This document shows positions 48,469 through 59,275 of a stretch of DNA of 64,000 nt, in pieces. How positions within the stretch are numbered: position 1 is the stretch's first letter; every line of letters starts with the position of its first letter. The notes beneath the pieces were generated by a model, which made no database searches, was not told the DNA's origin, and worked only from the letters and a program-made list of their open reading frames with translations. The stretch covers positions 18,345,019-18,409,018 of the forward strand of contig CM049306.1 in NCBI GenBank assembly GCA_026874595.1, in the 5' to 3' direction. Source of the stretch: Sipunculus nudus (Eukaryota; Annelida; Sipuncula; Golfingiida; Sipunculidae). The translations under genes were made by a program, and so were the position numbers.

Positions 48469-50994
48469 TTTTAGTTCCCATATCTGTCGTTGTCTTGTGT
48501 CGGTAAGGTGGCCCTTTAGAACGCAAATCTGCATGCATTCTGGCGAGTGTTCCTGTTGAGAAAAATGTTCTCCGACCGGTAAGTTCGTGTCTAGCGCTTT
48601 AATGGACTGTCTCTTGCCATTTATTCTAAGACTTAGCATTAGGCTGGTTTCGCCTATATAAATAACTCCTGGACATATTTTACATAGGATGGCATAGACT
48701 ACACCTTTACTGGTGCAGTCAAAGTGTCCCTGAATAGGGTGTTTGGCACCATGGATAATTAGGGTTTCCATGCGGACTATGAGTGGGCATGTGCGACAGC
48801 GCGGTCTTTTACATGGGAATGTACCGTTAGTGTTATCATATCTGAAGCTTTGATTTTGTACTAATTTTTTATGTAGATTATGGGGTTGTTTAAAAGAGAG
48901 GAGTGGTGTGTCGGGAAAGAGGGGTTTTAATGTAGGGTCCGATTCTAATAAAGGTTGCAGATCGTGGATAATTCTTTTTAGAGGTTTTAGTATGCGGGGA
49001 TGAAATGTTGTAACTAGCGGTGTGCGAGTGTTTTCTATTTTGATTTTTGGGGCGAGTAGAAAGCTGCGTGAGATTTTAGTGGCTTTTCCTTTTTGTTTTT
49101 CTACCGTTTTCTCTTTGTATCCCATGTTGATAAAAATATTTTGTAGTTTCGCTATGTTTCGATTTCTATCGGATATGTCGGAACATATCCTATTGTATCT
49201 TATGGCTTGACTAAATATAATGGATTTACCAACATGGGGTGGGTGACAACTAGTAGGATGGATATAATTATACCTGTCGGTGGGTTTGCGGTAAATAGAT
49301 GTGTGAATGTTGCCATCTGTTAATTTTACTGTGGTGTCAAGGAAATTAATCCTATCTACGGAGTACTCCATTTTGAATTTTATGTCGGGGTGAAAATTAT
49401 TGAAATCTCTATAAAATTTTAATAGGTTTTCACGACCATGATGCCATATAAGAAATATATCGTCGATGTAACGTAGGTAGAGTAAAGGTTTAAATGTTTG
49501 TTGATCAAGAAAATTTTCTTCCATTGAAATCATAAATGTGTTTGCATATTGTGGCGCCATGCGTGTACCCATGGCCGTTCCCATCATCTGAAGATAAATC
49601 TCATTGTTGAAGCTAAAATAATTATGGGTGAGAATAAATTCCGCTAGTTTTTTTACGACTGATGGGGCTGTCACGTTTTCGGTATGAAATTTTGTGAGTA
49701 ATTTTAAAGATGCAGCAAGCCCGTCGTTATGGGGGATATTGGTGTAAAGGGATTCCACATCAAGGGTTGCTAAGATAGAATGTGGTGGAATTTTGTTGAT
49801 TTGGCCAAGTTTGTTTAAGAAATCATTGGTGTCTCGAACGTAACTACTGGAATTTAGGACTATAGGTTTTAAACATGATTCTACAAAACCGGATATTTTT
49901 TCAGTGAGTGTACCCAATCCGGAGATGATGGGACGACCAGGGTTGTTTTGTTTGTGAATTTTGGGAAGTGTATAGAAGTAGCCGGGTTTAGGATCACATG
50001 GGATTAATTCATTAATTTGATGTTGTGTTTCTAGAGGGAATGTGGAGATAAGACCGTTTAGCTCTTGCAGATATTGTGGGGTTGGGTCTTTTTCTAATTT
50101 TTTATAATACTTATGATTATTAAGTTGGCGATACGCTTCTTTAACATAGTCATTCTTATTTTGTATGACAGTGGCTCCCCCTTTATCGGCAGGTCTGATC
50201 ACAATTTCATTATTATTCTGTAATTTATTCATTGCTTTGCGCTCACCGTTTGTTAAATTATATTCTGGTTTGGTTATTTTGTCTATAATTTCAGTTTTAA
50301 TCCTGCTCCTGAAAGTGTTAATGTATAAATCTAACTTTTGATTCCGCCCGGGTAGAGGTGTCCATCTGCTGAAACGAACTGTTTTAGTTTTTTTATCCGT
50401 TTGCTTGTGTAGTCCGCATAATGCCTCTGTGTCTTTGCTAAAATATTCTGCCAGGCGGAGTCTCCGGAAAAAAACTTCTAGATCTCCGCAAAGCGCTATG
50501 TTGTCTATTGATTTAGTCGGGCAAAACTTGAGACCCTTGGAGAGTAATTTAGTTTCAGAGTCAGTTAATATATAAGCTGATAAGTTGATAATCTTAGATG
50601 GATCAGATGTCGCAGGTCTGTCTGTGTGTTTGTTGTCCGACTTGTCTGTATAAACGGTCAAGTCATGTGTGAATTTGGGTCTGTCGAAATGTTCGAGTGT
50701 ATATTGGTTCGAATTGTTTTTAACAGGGGGTTTTATGAAATTATGGCCGTGTTGTGAGAGTCTCTCAAGCTTACCTTTCTTCCGGGTGATATAAATGTGT
50801 AGCTCCCGCGTATACACTTTCATGATTTCAGTGAGTGTTTCAGAGTCCGGGTTGATTTGCTGAAGTAATTCTTCATACTTCCTGTTGTACGTGTCCTTTC
50901 TGGAGTACAGAACATGTGAGAGGTGGTTTCTGAGTTTCTTCGACAAATTTCTACACAGCTTGGCTGAGTAGTCTGTATTGTATGTAGTGGCCAT
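48394..50994 (-). CDS. Penelope-like reverse transcriptase with GIY-YIG endonuclease
   Basis: The 866-codon ORF starts at ATG 50994. It has telomerase-related RT motifs: IRPADKGG (267), PGRPIISG (352), LDVESLYTNIP (411), MGTAMGTRMAP (471), the catalytic YIDD (509-512) and FLDTT (551). A Cys cluster CKRPRCRTC (728-736) follows. Next is a GIY-YIG nuclease: GVVYAI (764), YIGET (779), an Arg at about 790 and Glu840 in WELKLI. It would nick the target and copy the element RNA from the nick in the nucleus. The frame stays open about 130 nt upstream of the Met without another ATG and reads ESDIYFINQCKKKDLIPKG, which looks like genuine N-terminal sequence. The nearest upstream ATG (51142) is in a different frame, so the N-terminus may carry a one-base frameshift or start elsewhere. 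Core domains look intact. Confidence 0.93.
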   Translation of the reverse strand: MATTYNTDYSAKLCRNLSKKLRNHLSHVLYSRKDTYNRKYEELLQQINPDSETLTEIMKVYTRELHIYITRKKGKLERLSQHGHNFIKPPVKNNSNQYTLEHFDRPKFTHDLTVYTDKSDNKHTDRPATSDPSKIINLSAYILTDSETKLLSKGLKFCPTKSIDNIALCGDLEVFFRRLRLAEYFSKDTEALCGLHKQTDKKTKTVRFSRWTPLPGRNQKLDLYINTFRSRIKTEIIDKITKPEYNLTNGERKAMNKLQNNNEIVIRPADKGGATVIQNKNDYVKEAYRQLNNHKYYKKLEKDPTPQYLQELNGLISTFPLETQHQINELIPCDPKPGYFYTLPKIHKQNNPGRPIISGLGTLTEKISGFVESCLKPIVLNSSSYVRDTNDFLNKLGQINKIPPHSILATLDVESLYTNIPHNDGLAASLKLLTKFHTENVTAPSVVKKLAEFILTHNYFSFNNEIYLQMMGTAMGTRMAPQYANTFMISMEENFLDQQTFKPLLYLRYIDDIFLIWHHGRENLLKFYRDFNNFHPDIKFKMEYSVDRINFLDTTVKLTDGNIHTSIYRKPTDRYNYIHPTSCHPPHVGKSIIFSQAIRYNRICSDISDRNRNIAKLQNIFINMGYKEKTVEKQKGKATKISRSFLLAPKIKIENTRTPLVTTFHPRILKPLKRIIHDLQPLLESDPTLKPLFPDTPLLSFKQPHNLHKKLVQNQSFRYDNTNGTFPCKRPRCRTCPLIVRMETLIIHGAKHPIQGHFDCTSKGVVYAILCKICPGVIYIGETSLMLSLRINGKRQSIKALDTNLPVGEHFSQQEHSPECMQICVLKGHLTDTRQRQIWELKLIDKFDTIRKGLNRDAGFMAHYRH

Positions 50995-51181
50995 CGGATT
51001 CTTGACAAGAAGTCCCTTTGGTATGAGGTCCTTCTTCTTGCACTGATTGATGAAATAAATATCGCTCTCAATTCTTGATATTCTTGTTCTTGATCTTGAT
51101 GAGTTTCCACTTGTTCCGGCTGTATGCGGCGTCGGACGTCATGATGTAGAATGCGTATATAGCCGTGTTAGTCCCTCAGTG

Positions 51182-51896
51182 TATAGATAACAGAATGAAG
51201 ACGCCTTAGTGTTGACTAACTGTTTAATTCAACCACGAGCTTTCGAAGCTTATAGCTTCTTCATCAGGTGTCAAGTGGAAAGGTATAGAAATCGGCTGTA
51301 TATATATGTTAGATAAACAATTTCTAATGATCATAATGCATGGTATAGTGTAATGGATCTGTGATTGGCTACTCTGAATTTATATCATGTTGACCCAGGT
51401 TCCGAGTGTGTCATTGTTATTTACCCATAATGCTAGGTTATGACTGTCCGGGTTATGTTGAGTTCATGTCCTCTGACATAATAAAGGTTTAAAATTCATT
51501 ATGCTCATCGGCTCAATGTTGATGATGATTGACGACTGATGTGGTGGCGATCTGGTTGTGCAAGTCCATGATTATGAATAGAGATAATCCATATGTAAAT
51601 GGTGTATTAAATGATATATTAAAAAGTCTGTATCAGAAAGTTTACGTATAGGATGATGACGTTTGTCGATTACTTGATATTATTATTGTGTGTAAGCTTG
51701 AGAGGTGATCTCACAACACGGCGGTATCAGTGGCGGGAATGTGCACGTATGCATGAGGAATGACGCCACGTCATTATCAATATGGAGGGGTCGTTCGGTG
51801 CTATTAATATTATGGTATGTCTCAATGTCTGTAGTGTGCCATGAAACCGGCATCGCGATTTAATCCTTTCCTTATGGTGTCAAATTTATCAATCAG
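51182..51896 (-). repeat. Penelope pseudo-LTR, upstream copy
   Basis: Direct repeat partner of 47754-48468 at a constant offset of 3428 bp, so there are no net indels. On the minus strand it precedes the ORF and should hold the element's promoter. Confidence 0.92.
51241..51267 (-). ncRNA. Hammerhead-ribozyme-like core, upstream copy
   Basis: Same CUGAUGA, stem II and GAAA arrangement as at 47813-47839, with no base change. Having the motif in both pseudo-LTRs fits processing of Penelope transcripts; full folding not shown. Confidence 0.5.
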
Positions 51897-51916
51897 GGGA
51901 CTAACACGGCTATACG

Positions 51917-51920
<4 letters not shown>

Positions 51921-51992
<72 letters not shown>
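51921..51992. repeat. (AT)n then (GT)n microsatellite
   Basis: About 40 bp of AT followed by about 30 bp of GT directly after the Penelope-like element. Confidence 0.9.
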
Positions 51993-51994
<2 letters not shown>

Positions 51995-53074
51995 GCATAT
52001 AAGGCAGATTCGGACTACGAGATAAACTGTACACGAAGATCGGTCTAGACGTAAAATCAAACAATTACCACTTTTGAACATATTCCTGTATGCTGTTTAT
52101 GATACAGGCGTATCCCGAAAGTCAATAAAACGCGGGTTACGAGTGTTCGCAACAGCTGATTAATCGCAGGATTGCGAGAGACGTGCAAGAGGTTTCCAGC
52201 ACACTTCGCAAAAAAAAATTGTCAGCCTTCGCAAACCTTCCGCAAAACCCTCGCATTCGCAAATTTGCGAAAGTTTCGATCACATAGGCCCAGGATTTCG
52301 TGTCGTATCCAGCTTCCTATCCCATCGTATCCATATTTCGTAACGTGTATGCTGCAGCATGGGCTTCATTAGACTTGTGACGTTTCCAGGTATCGTATCA
52401 TAGACGTCGGGACAGGTCTTATTAAGCCTAGCGTACACGTTACAAAATTTGGATACGATACAATTTCTTAATTTCCTATCGTAACGTAACCTCCTTTCGT
52501 ATCATACATACCCAGTATTCGTATCACTATTTTCCCGTACATTATACGAATTTCGTGCATAAGGGGATGGAACAATTGGATCAAATACTGATCAGCAACG
52601 TGGCTGAACATGAAACACTAGGTTCTTTAGACTGCAGAAAAATGGCTTTATACGCTACGAACAGGAAATATAAATCAAGGTACGAGAAGAAAAGGACTAA
52701 ACCCCTTAAACCAAGCGTACACTAATGAAATTTCGACATGATACGAAGCCAGTCTGATACGAAAATTTCGAACATGTTAAATTAAACGATACGAAACGAA
52801 GCCGAGATCGTATCACTGCATAGTGATGCTTAAGGTTTGTACGAAGATAGAACTTTTATTTGCATGATCGATCGTGCAGTTTATCCCGATTATCTTAATT
52901 CTCCGACGCGATCATCGGAACGATCCATGTGTGCAATTCTGTTGACTCTCATACAAATAAAACTGTAAAAGCAAATTCACCGATAGATATTATTTTTCCC
53001 GCGAATCTTTCGCACGATATGGTGTCGTGTCGGAAACTCAAATATAATGTTGGAATATATATTTAGGGATAGGG
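51993..53074. other. Intergenic stretch with degenerate short repeats
   Basis: Blocks such as AGCGTACAC followed by AAATTT and GATACGA occur near 52430 and again near 52710 in the same orientation. They suggest two diverged copies of a short repeat. No gene seen. Confidence 0.3.
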
Positions 53075-53300
53075 ATTTCAAGGTTAGACCAAAATGCTCA
53101 CTGGAAAAGAAAAACCAGATGTCGAAATTCAAATGAAGATTACTCCCCGCAGATATTAAGAGAATCATCCTCACGGACGAGGAGAACTTTACCTTAGAAA
53201 CTGCGACAATCGACAGAACGAGCGGGTCTCTTGTAAATGAAAATCTGAAATTCAATTATATAGCCTCTATCAGGACTTTACCCTTTTTAAAAGAAAAGGG
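53075..53300 (+). pseudogene. Possible Tc1/mariner-type transposase fragment
   Basis: The plus strand reads FKVRPKCSLEKKNQMSKFK, a stop, then ADIKRIILTDEENFTLETA and further open residues. R-I-(I/L)-x-(T/S)-D-E-x-x-F-T is the usual setting of the second catalytic acid in Tc1/mariner/IS630 transposases. The fragment is about 70 codons with a stop, and no inverted repeats were found around it. Short and degenerate, so tentative. Confidence 0.35.
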
Positions 53301-54604
53301 AATGGTTTCAGCTTGATTTTCTGGACAGGAATAACAAACATTCATTTCATGAGTTAACCAAAGTTAAGAGTGTTAACTTCATGAATCTTTTCGATGGTAT
53401 AATCTGCTCCCTGACTGTAGGATACTTTCCAAGAAACTACCATGTTTTTCAATAAGTAGAAACCTCTTCCAATACTGGTGAAGGAATGTTTTGGCGGGGG
53501 GGGGGGGGGGGCACGGAGGGGGATATTATGAGTAGCCTCAAATCCCTGATTGTGATTCGAAAAATACTTTTTGTAATTCGATAGATACTTTTTTAAGAGT
53601 CGCTAAAGGAAAAGGGTTACAGAGGAATGAGGGAAAATCTAACGAACATGCAGAAATTAATACATTAGATACTTTATTGCATCGTAGGAGGATATTCCAT
53701 TCAAATAAATCCGGAAAGCATCTCTGATGGAAACAAATCTGCGTTTAGTTGTGGAGAGAGAAGGAGTGCGTATTGAATGCATGCAGGTTAAAATAACTGT
53801 GTTGTTCTCTGAAATTAAATTTTTCGAACATTTTTTTTAATTCGGGGCCATTACCAAATTTGTAGATAATATTCTAATATTGTACCATTTAAGTTCCAAT
53901 GTAACTGGTATATTTATCATATATTTAAATATAAGCTATTCTTCTTTAAACGTAAATTATCACTTTGATAAAGTTTGATTGTATAATCCAAACAAATATA
54001 CTTTTAAAAGTAAAAAAAATTAGAACAAATATATAAAAGTAAGTACCTACCACCTGGTCACCACTCACCAGTACGGTGTCTACGGTGTAATGGAATAAAT
54101 GCACATTGCTGATTAATAAATACATGCATGTGTCACGTGATTCATTTTTTATACACAATTAACACGGATCCTTGTAAATTACACATTTGCTGCAATGACG
54201 TGTATACCCGTCATTTATTTTGATTCCCCCAGTGCCAAGCACGGATATACACATCATTTATTGATTAGCAATTTTCAGAAGGAATTCTTATAAATTTATC
54301 AATAAATTCTTTTCAGATAAGCATTAGTCCAATTATAAAATAGTCTCGCAGTATGAAATTGAATTATTTGTAATTCAACAGTGCACAGCATCATTCGAAA
54401 GCAGGAAATATGTGTAGATGGTGACAAAATCCACGCCTCTGATCCTTTGCCGTAAAATAACTTCCCGACGCGCTTCAGTTTGAAGTCGATTCCTTGTAAG
54501 AATACTACTATGAATCAAACGAAAGCGAGGATCGTTAAAATACGTAGGTAGTTTTATATTAGAGCATGTTTTGGCCAGTTATATACGGCAGACCCAGTGG
54601 GGAG
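53301..54604. other. Intergenic stretch, nothing recognised
   Basis: AT-rich, with one poly-G tract near 53494-53511. No exon, RNA gene or defined repeat seen. Confidence 0.4.
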
Positions 54605-54816
54605 CAGGGGCGGATCCAGAATTTAGGAAAAGGTGGGGTCCAACCCAAGGGGGGGGACTAATAATAAAGCCTAAAAAAGGTCCCCAGATCTGGACAGGGG
54701 GGGTCCAGGCCGCAAAATTTTTCTGAAGCCCTTAAAAAACGTTGTTTCTTATGAAAAAAGGAGGGGGGGGGGGGGGGGGGGTTCGGACCCCCTGGAGCCA
54801 AGGATCCGCTTCTCAT
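54605..54816. mobile_element. Possible hAT-like MITE with poly-G tract
   Basis: The left end CAGGGGCGGATCCAGAATTT and right end CCAAGGATCCGCTTCT share the inverted block GCGGATCC. G tracts fill the centre (54763-54781). Similar sequence lies at 30655-30870. The 8-bp target duplication expected for hAT could not be confirmed. Confidence 0.4.
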
Positions 54817-56064
54817 ATATTGCGCAATCAACATAGGGCGCGTGCCACATGATTGACACACAGATCGGCAGTGTAATCAAATCGCGACTGCAAATGATTC
54901 TTTCCGCTTATTTTATGTTTATTGATTGGTAGAATCACTGTGTTCGTTATGAAAGTGTAAAAATATATGTTTGAGCACTAAAACTACAAGTTTGTAAAAA
55001 AGCGATGCCATGCAGGTTTGGATCTATGCGGTAAACCATGTTGCTCTTGGCAACTTACTGTTCTAACAACTGCCCCAATCTGCCTCTACTCACCGTTATG
55101 TGTTTATACCGCTATTAAATTTTTGGTTTGACATAGAGCTATATGTCAGTGCCTGTCAGTCATTTCAGTCGTCCCAGTTCATTGATTTACCGGCAACATG
55201 CACCTTTTCATTTAGTTTATCATTTACAATAAATATAAATCTTTATTTGAATCAGTTTTCAGCTTAATGCTGGTGTCAACGTAGATGCTATGTGACCATG
55301 ATTGCCGGAGCCAAGCTGTGACCGCTATCGGTCATTTGGCTAAGTGCCCAGCTTCACACCTCCACCGAGTTTTATTGCCCCTGTGTTATCCGAAATAACA
55401 CCTTCTTGTCAGGTAATTACCACCTAGTTTTGATACCACTGCAACTATCGGTACTGATGGGGTCGCTGTCCATGGCCCTGGCACTGGGAGTTAACATGGG
55501 CTTGGCAGCGAATGTGTTAATTTATATTGGTCTTTGCCAGATTTCAAATTAATGTTTTATATTATTATTGTAAGACATCATGTCATTCAACCATCAATGC
55601 AAATTGTGTTCTGTAATAACATACCTATAGTTATATATATATATGAGACATGAATGAGAATGGCCGTTTTGTTATCGAAGAAACACGTGCTGAAAACAGT
55701 GAATCTTGCCGTTTTTTTATTTTGGTTTATGTGACAGTAGAAAGGGGCATAAATGTCTAAAAACAAACCTGGTCTACAGGTAAGAGTTGTTAGCAAGAGA
55801 ATACACATCACATTCATCACACTCAGGTATATATTCGGGGAAATTTTAAATGATTTAATTATTGAATTACCTATATTGTTTTCAATACTTACAGACCAAC
55901 TAAATTTTCCTACAACTTAGGCATATTCGTTAATCGTCAGAACCGAAATGTAGAAAGTCCTCTCCTACACAAGACAGAGTGAGGTTCATTTTATGAATAC
56001 AATGAACTCATGAATGCGATTGAAGGTTAAACGTATTGATCTACATGAGACATGCAACCCTATA
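54817..56064. other. Intergenic stretch, nothing recognised
   Basis: No exon, RNA gene or defined repeat could be supported here. Confidence 0.4.
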
Positions 56065-57780
56065 CAGTAATTGTATCTGCCAAAACAGAGTTTTGCGGAT
56101 ACTATGTTTTCTGGCCACAACCGCCGCCGCCGCCGCCGCCGCGTAGGTGTCCGGAGAACTCCTCCGTAACCGCTGGGCGGAATTTTACGAAACCCGGGAT
56201 TATGTTCGGGTCACATGTGAACTGCTGCGCCCCGATTTTGTTTTGACCTCTGACCTTTCCTCTCTCCAGTGCGTCCATCTGTGCGTCTGTTTTGACACAT
56301 TAACCCACACATCTCGGGAACCGTTTGACCGATCCGGAAAAAAAAATAGCACAAATGTAGCCCTTGGATAGCTTTATAACATACATAAAAATGGTGGCGC
56401 CACCTGCAACCATTTTTGCACAGCGGCCATCTGTTCATCTGCCTTGGGTTAAAATCACTCATATCTCGGCAGTCGTTTGACTTATCTGACTAAAATTTTG
56501 CAGGTTTATACATCTTGGACAGCTTTCTTGATTTTATGACAGGTGGCGCCACCTACATTCACCTTTAAGCTGCAGACATCCAAGCTCATATCTCGAAAAA
56601 TATTTGGCCGATTGGGCCAAAATCTTGCATGTGTATAGATCTCACATACCTCCTTATCATATGCAAAACTGGTTGCGCCACCTTCAACCATTTTTGCACA
56701 GCGTCTGTCTGCTTGTCTGCCTTGCAATAAAATCACTCATATATCTCTGCACTGGTTTGGCTTATCTGCCTAAAATTTTGCAGGTTTATACATCTTGGAT
56801 AGCTTTCTGGACTTTGTGGCAGGTGGCGCCACCTACATTTATGTTTACGCTGCAGACATCCAGGCTTATATCACGGCAACCGTTTGACCGATTGGGCCAA
56901 AATTTTGCATGTGTATAGATCTCACATAGCTCTTTATTATACGTAAAACTGGTGGCGCCACCTGCAACCATTTTGCACAGCGTCCGTCTGGTTGTCTGCC
57001 GTGGGATAAAATCACTCATATCTCTGCAGTGGTTTGACTTATCTGCCTAAAATTTTGCAAGTTTATACATCTTGGATAGCTTTCTTGATTTTATGACCGG
57101 TGGCGCCACCTACATTTATGTTTAAGCTGCAGACATCCAGGCTTATATCACGACAACCGTTTGACCGATTGGGCCAAAATTTTGCATGTGTATAGATCTC
57201 ACATAGCTCTTTATCATACGCAAAACAGGTGGCGCCACCTGTAAACATTTTTGCACAGCGTCCGTCTGTTTGTCTGCCGTGCGATAAAATCACTCATATC
57301 TCTGCACTGGTTGGACTTATCTGCCTAAAATTTTGCAGGTTTATACATCTTGGATAGCTTTCTGGATTTTGTGGCAGGTGGTGCCACCTACATTAATGTG
57401 TACGCTGCAGACATCCAGGCTTATATCTCGGGGACCGATTGGGCCAAAATTTTCTCACATAGCTCTTTATCATACGCACAACTGGTAGCGCCACCTTCAA
57501 CCATTTTGCACAGCGTCCGTCTGTTTGTCTGCCGTGGGATAAAATCACTCCTATCTGGGCAGTGGTTTGACTTTTTGTATTTGTATACAACTTTGATAGC
57601 TTTCTGGATTTTGTGGTAGGTGGCACAACCTACATACACATTTCGGCTGCAGACATCCATGCTAATATGCAACACACCTCACTCCCCTTGTTACTCAATC
57701 CATGCCTCACTTCATCCGTTCCACTCCGATTTCGGCGGATACACGTAGTTGCTTGTCGACTACCCGTATTCATTCGGTAT
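56065..57780 (-). mobile_element. Tandem-core element, copy 2 (inverted)
   Basis: It begins TTGTATCTGCCAAAACAGAG, then GCGGATACTATG and a (CCG)n tract at about 56120-56142. It ends GTAGTTGCTTGTCGACTACC followed by CGTAT. These are the reverse complement of the right and left ends of the 17113-20610 element. The core holds about ten monomers with GGTGGCGCCACC or variants (near 56393, 56546, 56680, 56825, 56955, 57105, 57231, 57383, 57489, 57620) in an alternating two-monomer pattern of about 285 bp. Monomers differ from each other far more than those of copy 1, so this array was not recently homogenised. Confidence 0.8.
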
Positions 57781-59275
57781 GACCAGTCACAACATAAAAA
57801 TTCACAACTCTCTTGACACAAACCTGCCATACCTGATTACACATAAATCAGTGTATGTGGTTTAACCCATGATACTAACATTCACAGTTATATACAGGTC
57901 ACAAATTCTAAAGCCATTTGCTGTATCTGCTGACTCAGAAAACCTTTTGTTCCGATTGTGTATCCTGATTGTATATATGATAGCGTTGTGCACAGAAGTA
58001 TACGGAGGCTGATTTAGGACACAGAAAAAAAAGTTATCTCGAGATCTCGAGATAACATCTTTAGATCTCGACATAGAATTTTGCACACACAAAAATTTAG
58101 GAAGCAAAAAAAAATAAAATAAAGGTAACCCTAGCTGGGAGTGGGTCTTATAACGCCACTTTGACGTATAAACATTTTATCGACAGGCTACTCGAGCAAG
58201 TGTTCACATACAGATAAAAACATGTAACCGAGTTATTGAAAGATCACTAGTTGATATTCGTTAGAGCATGTGAAGCAGTGCAGTATGTGTCATTTACAGA
58301 ACTCTGTACTCTCTAAATTGAAGCCAGATGTTTCTCCGGACGTCTTTCTATTACGATCGGTGGCAATTTTTGCACCCCCCCCCCCCCCCGCCCCGACCCA
58401 TGTTATAAAAACACGTAGATATAGACAAAGACACCGCCTTTACCCATGGGATTGGCTCATTTTTATGAAAGGTTTAATAGATTATGTTTACCTAGATTAT
58501 GTTTATGATTACCTTCACTTCTTTAATATGTATATGCAGAGTAAGCCGGTATTACAAAGATTCTATAGATAAGGTAGGTGAATAGTGACTTTAAGGCCAA
58601 AGCAGAGCGTTTTGCTGAAGAAAAATCATAATGAGAGATGATCGAAATACTTAAACCGTTTATTTATGAATATAAAACATAAATAAAGATAGGTTGACTA
58701 AAGGTAATCTGAGCTATAGTTATAGCTTTAGTGGATCAAGACTTGGGCTGTAGGGGTTGAAGCTACGCCCCCCTTCCCCCAAGCTGACCTACCCGAAAAC
58801 ACAGTAATCATTTTAGCATATTTACATTTATGATGGTCTAATACATGTTCCATAAAACAACACACCGTTTCAATAAAAACAAAATCTGAAAAATATTGTA
58901 CAAAAAGCGTGTTTCTATGAGAAGCTCATATTTGTTTGTATTTTTAAAATAATAAGGTACCCACAATGCATGCATGCAGACCTAAACATTTCTATTTGAG
59001 TGATTTAACAGCATGGTTCCAAATCCGCCGATCAGGTAGAATGTTTCAGTTTCTTTAGGCTTTGATTAAGACTATTTGGTATGTTCTTTACAGATTATCC
59101 TTTCTAATATTGTTTTTAATGCCTTGTTTACTTATATGCTGCGTAATTCCCACATAATAATTTATTTCGCAATCCGAGTCAACAAATACTGTATTTCGTT
59201 TTGATTTCATTGGCTCAACTAACATCATGCACTTCAGTGTCCTGACTCATGAGCCACTTGTTTTCAAAATTGTTC
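57781..59275. other. Intergenic stretch, nothing recognised
   Basis: It contains the short palindromic stretch TATCTCGAGATCTCGAGATA at about 58036 and a C tract near 58374-58390. No coding exon or element with defined ends. Confidence 0.4.

Larger units (their letters stand above)
47754..51921 (-). mobile_element. Full-length Penelope-like retroelement
   Basis: A single large ORF (48394-50994) lies between two direct repeats (47754-48468 and 51182-51896). The repeats are equal in length and differ at about four sites by eye. The left repeat extends into the 3' end of the ORF, as in known Penelope elements, where such flanks are called pseudo-LTRs. Outside the right repeat is ACTAACACGGCTATACGCAT, and an inverted near-copy (ATGCGTATATAGCCGTGTTA) stands just inside it at 51150. 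(AT)n tracts flank both sides. The near-identical repeats and open ORF point to a recent insertion. Confidence 0.9.
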
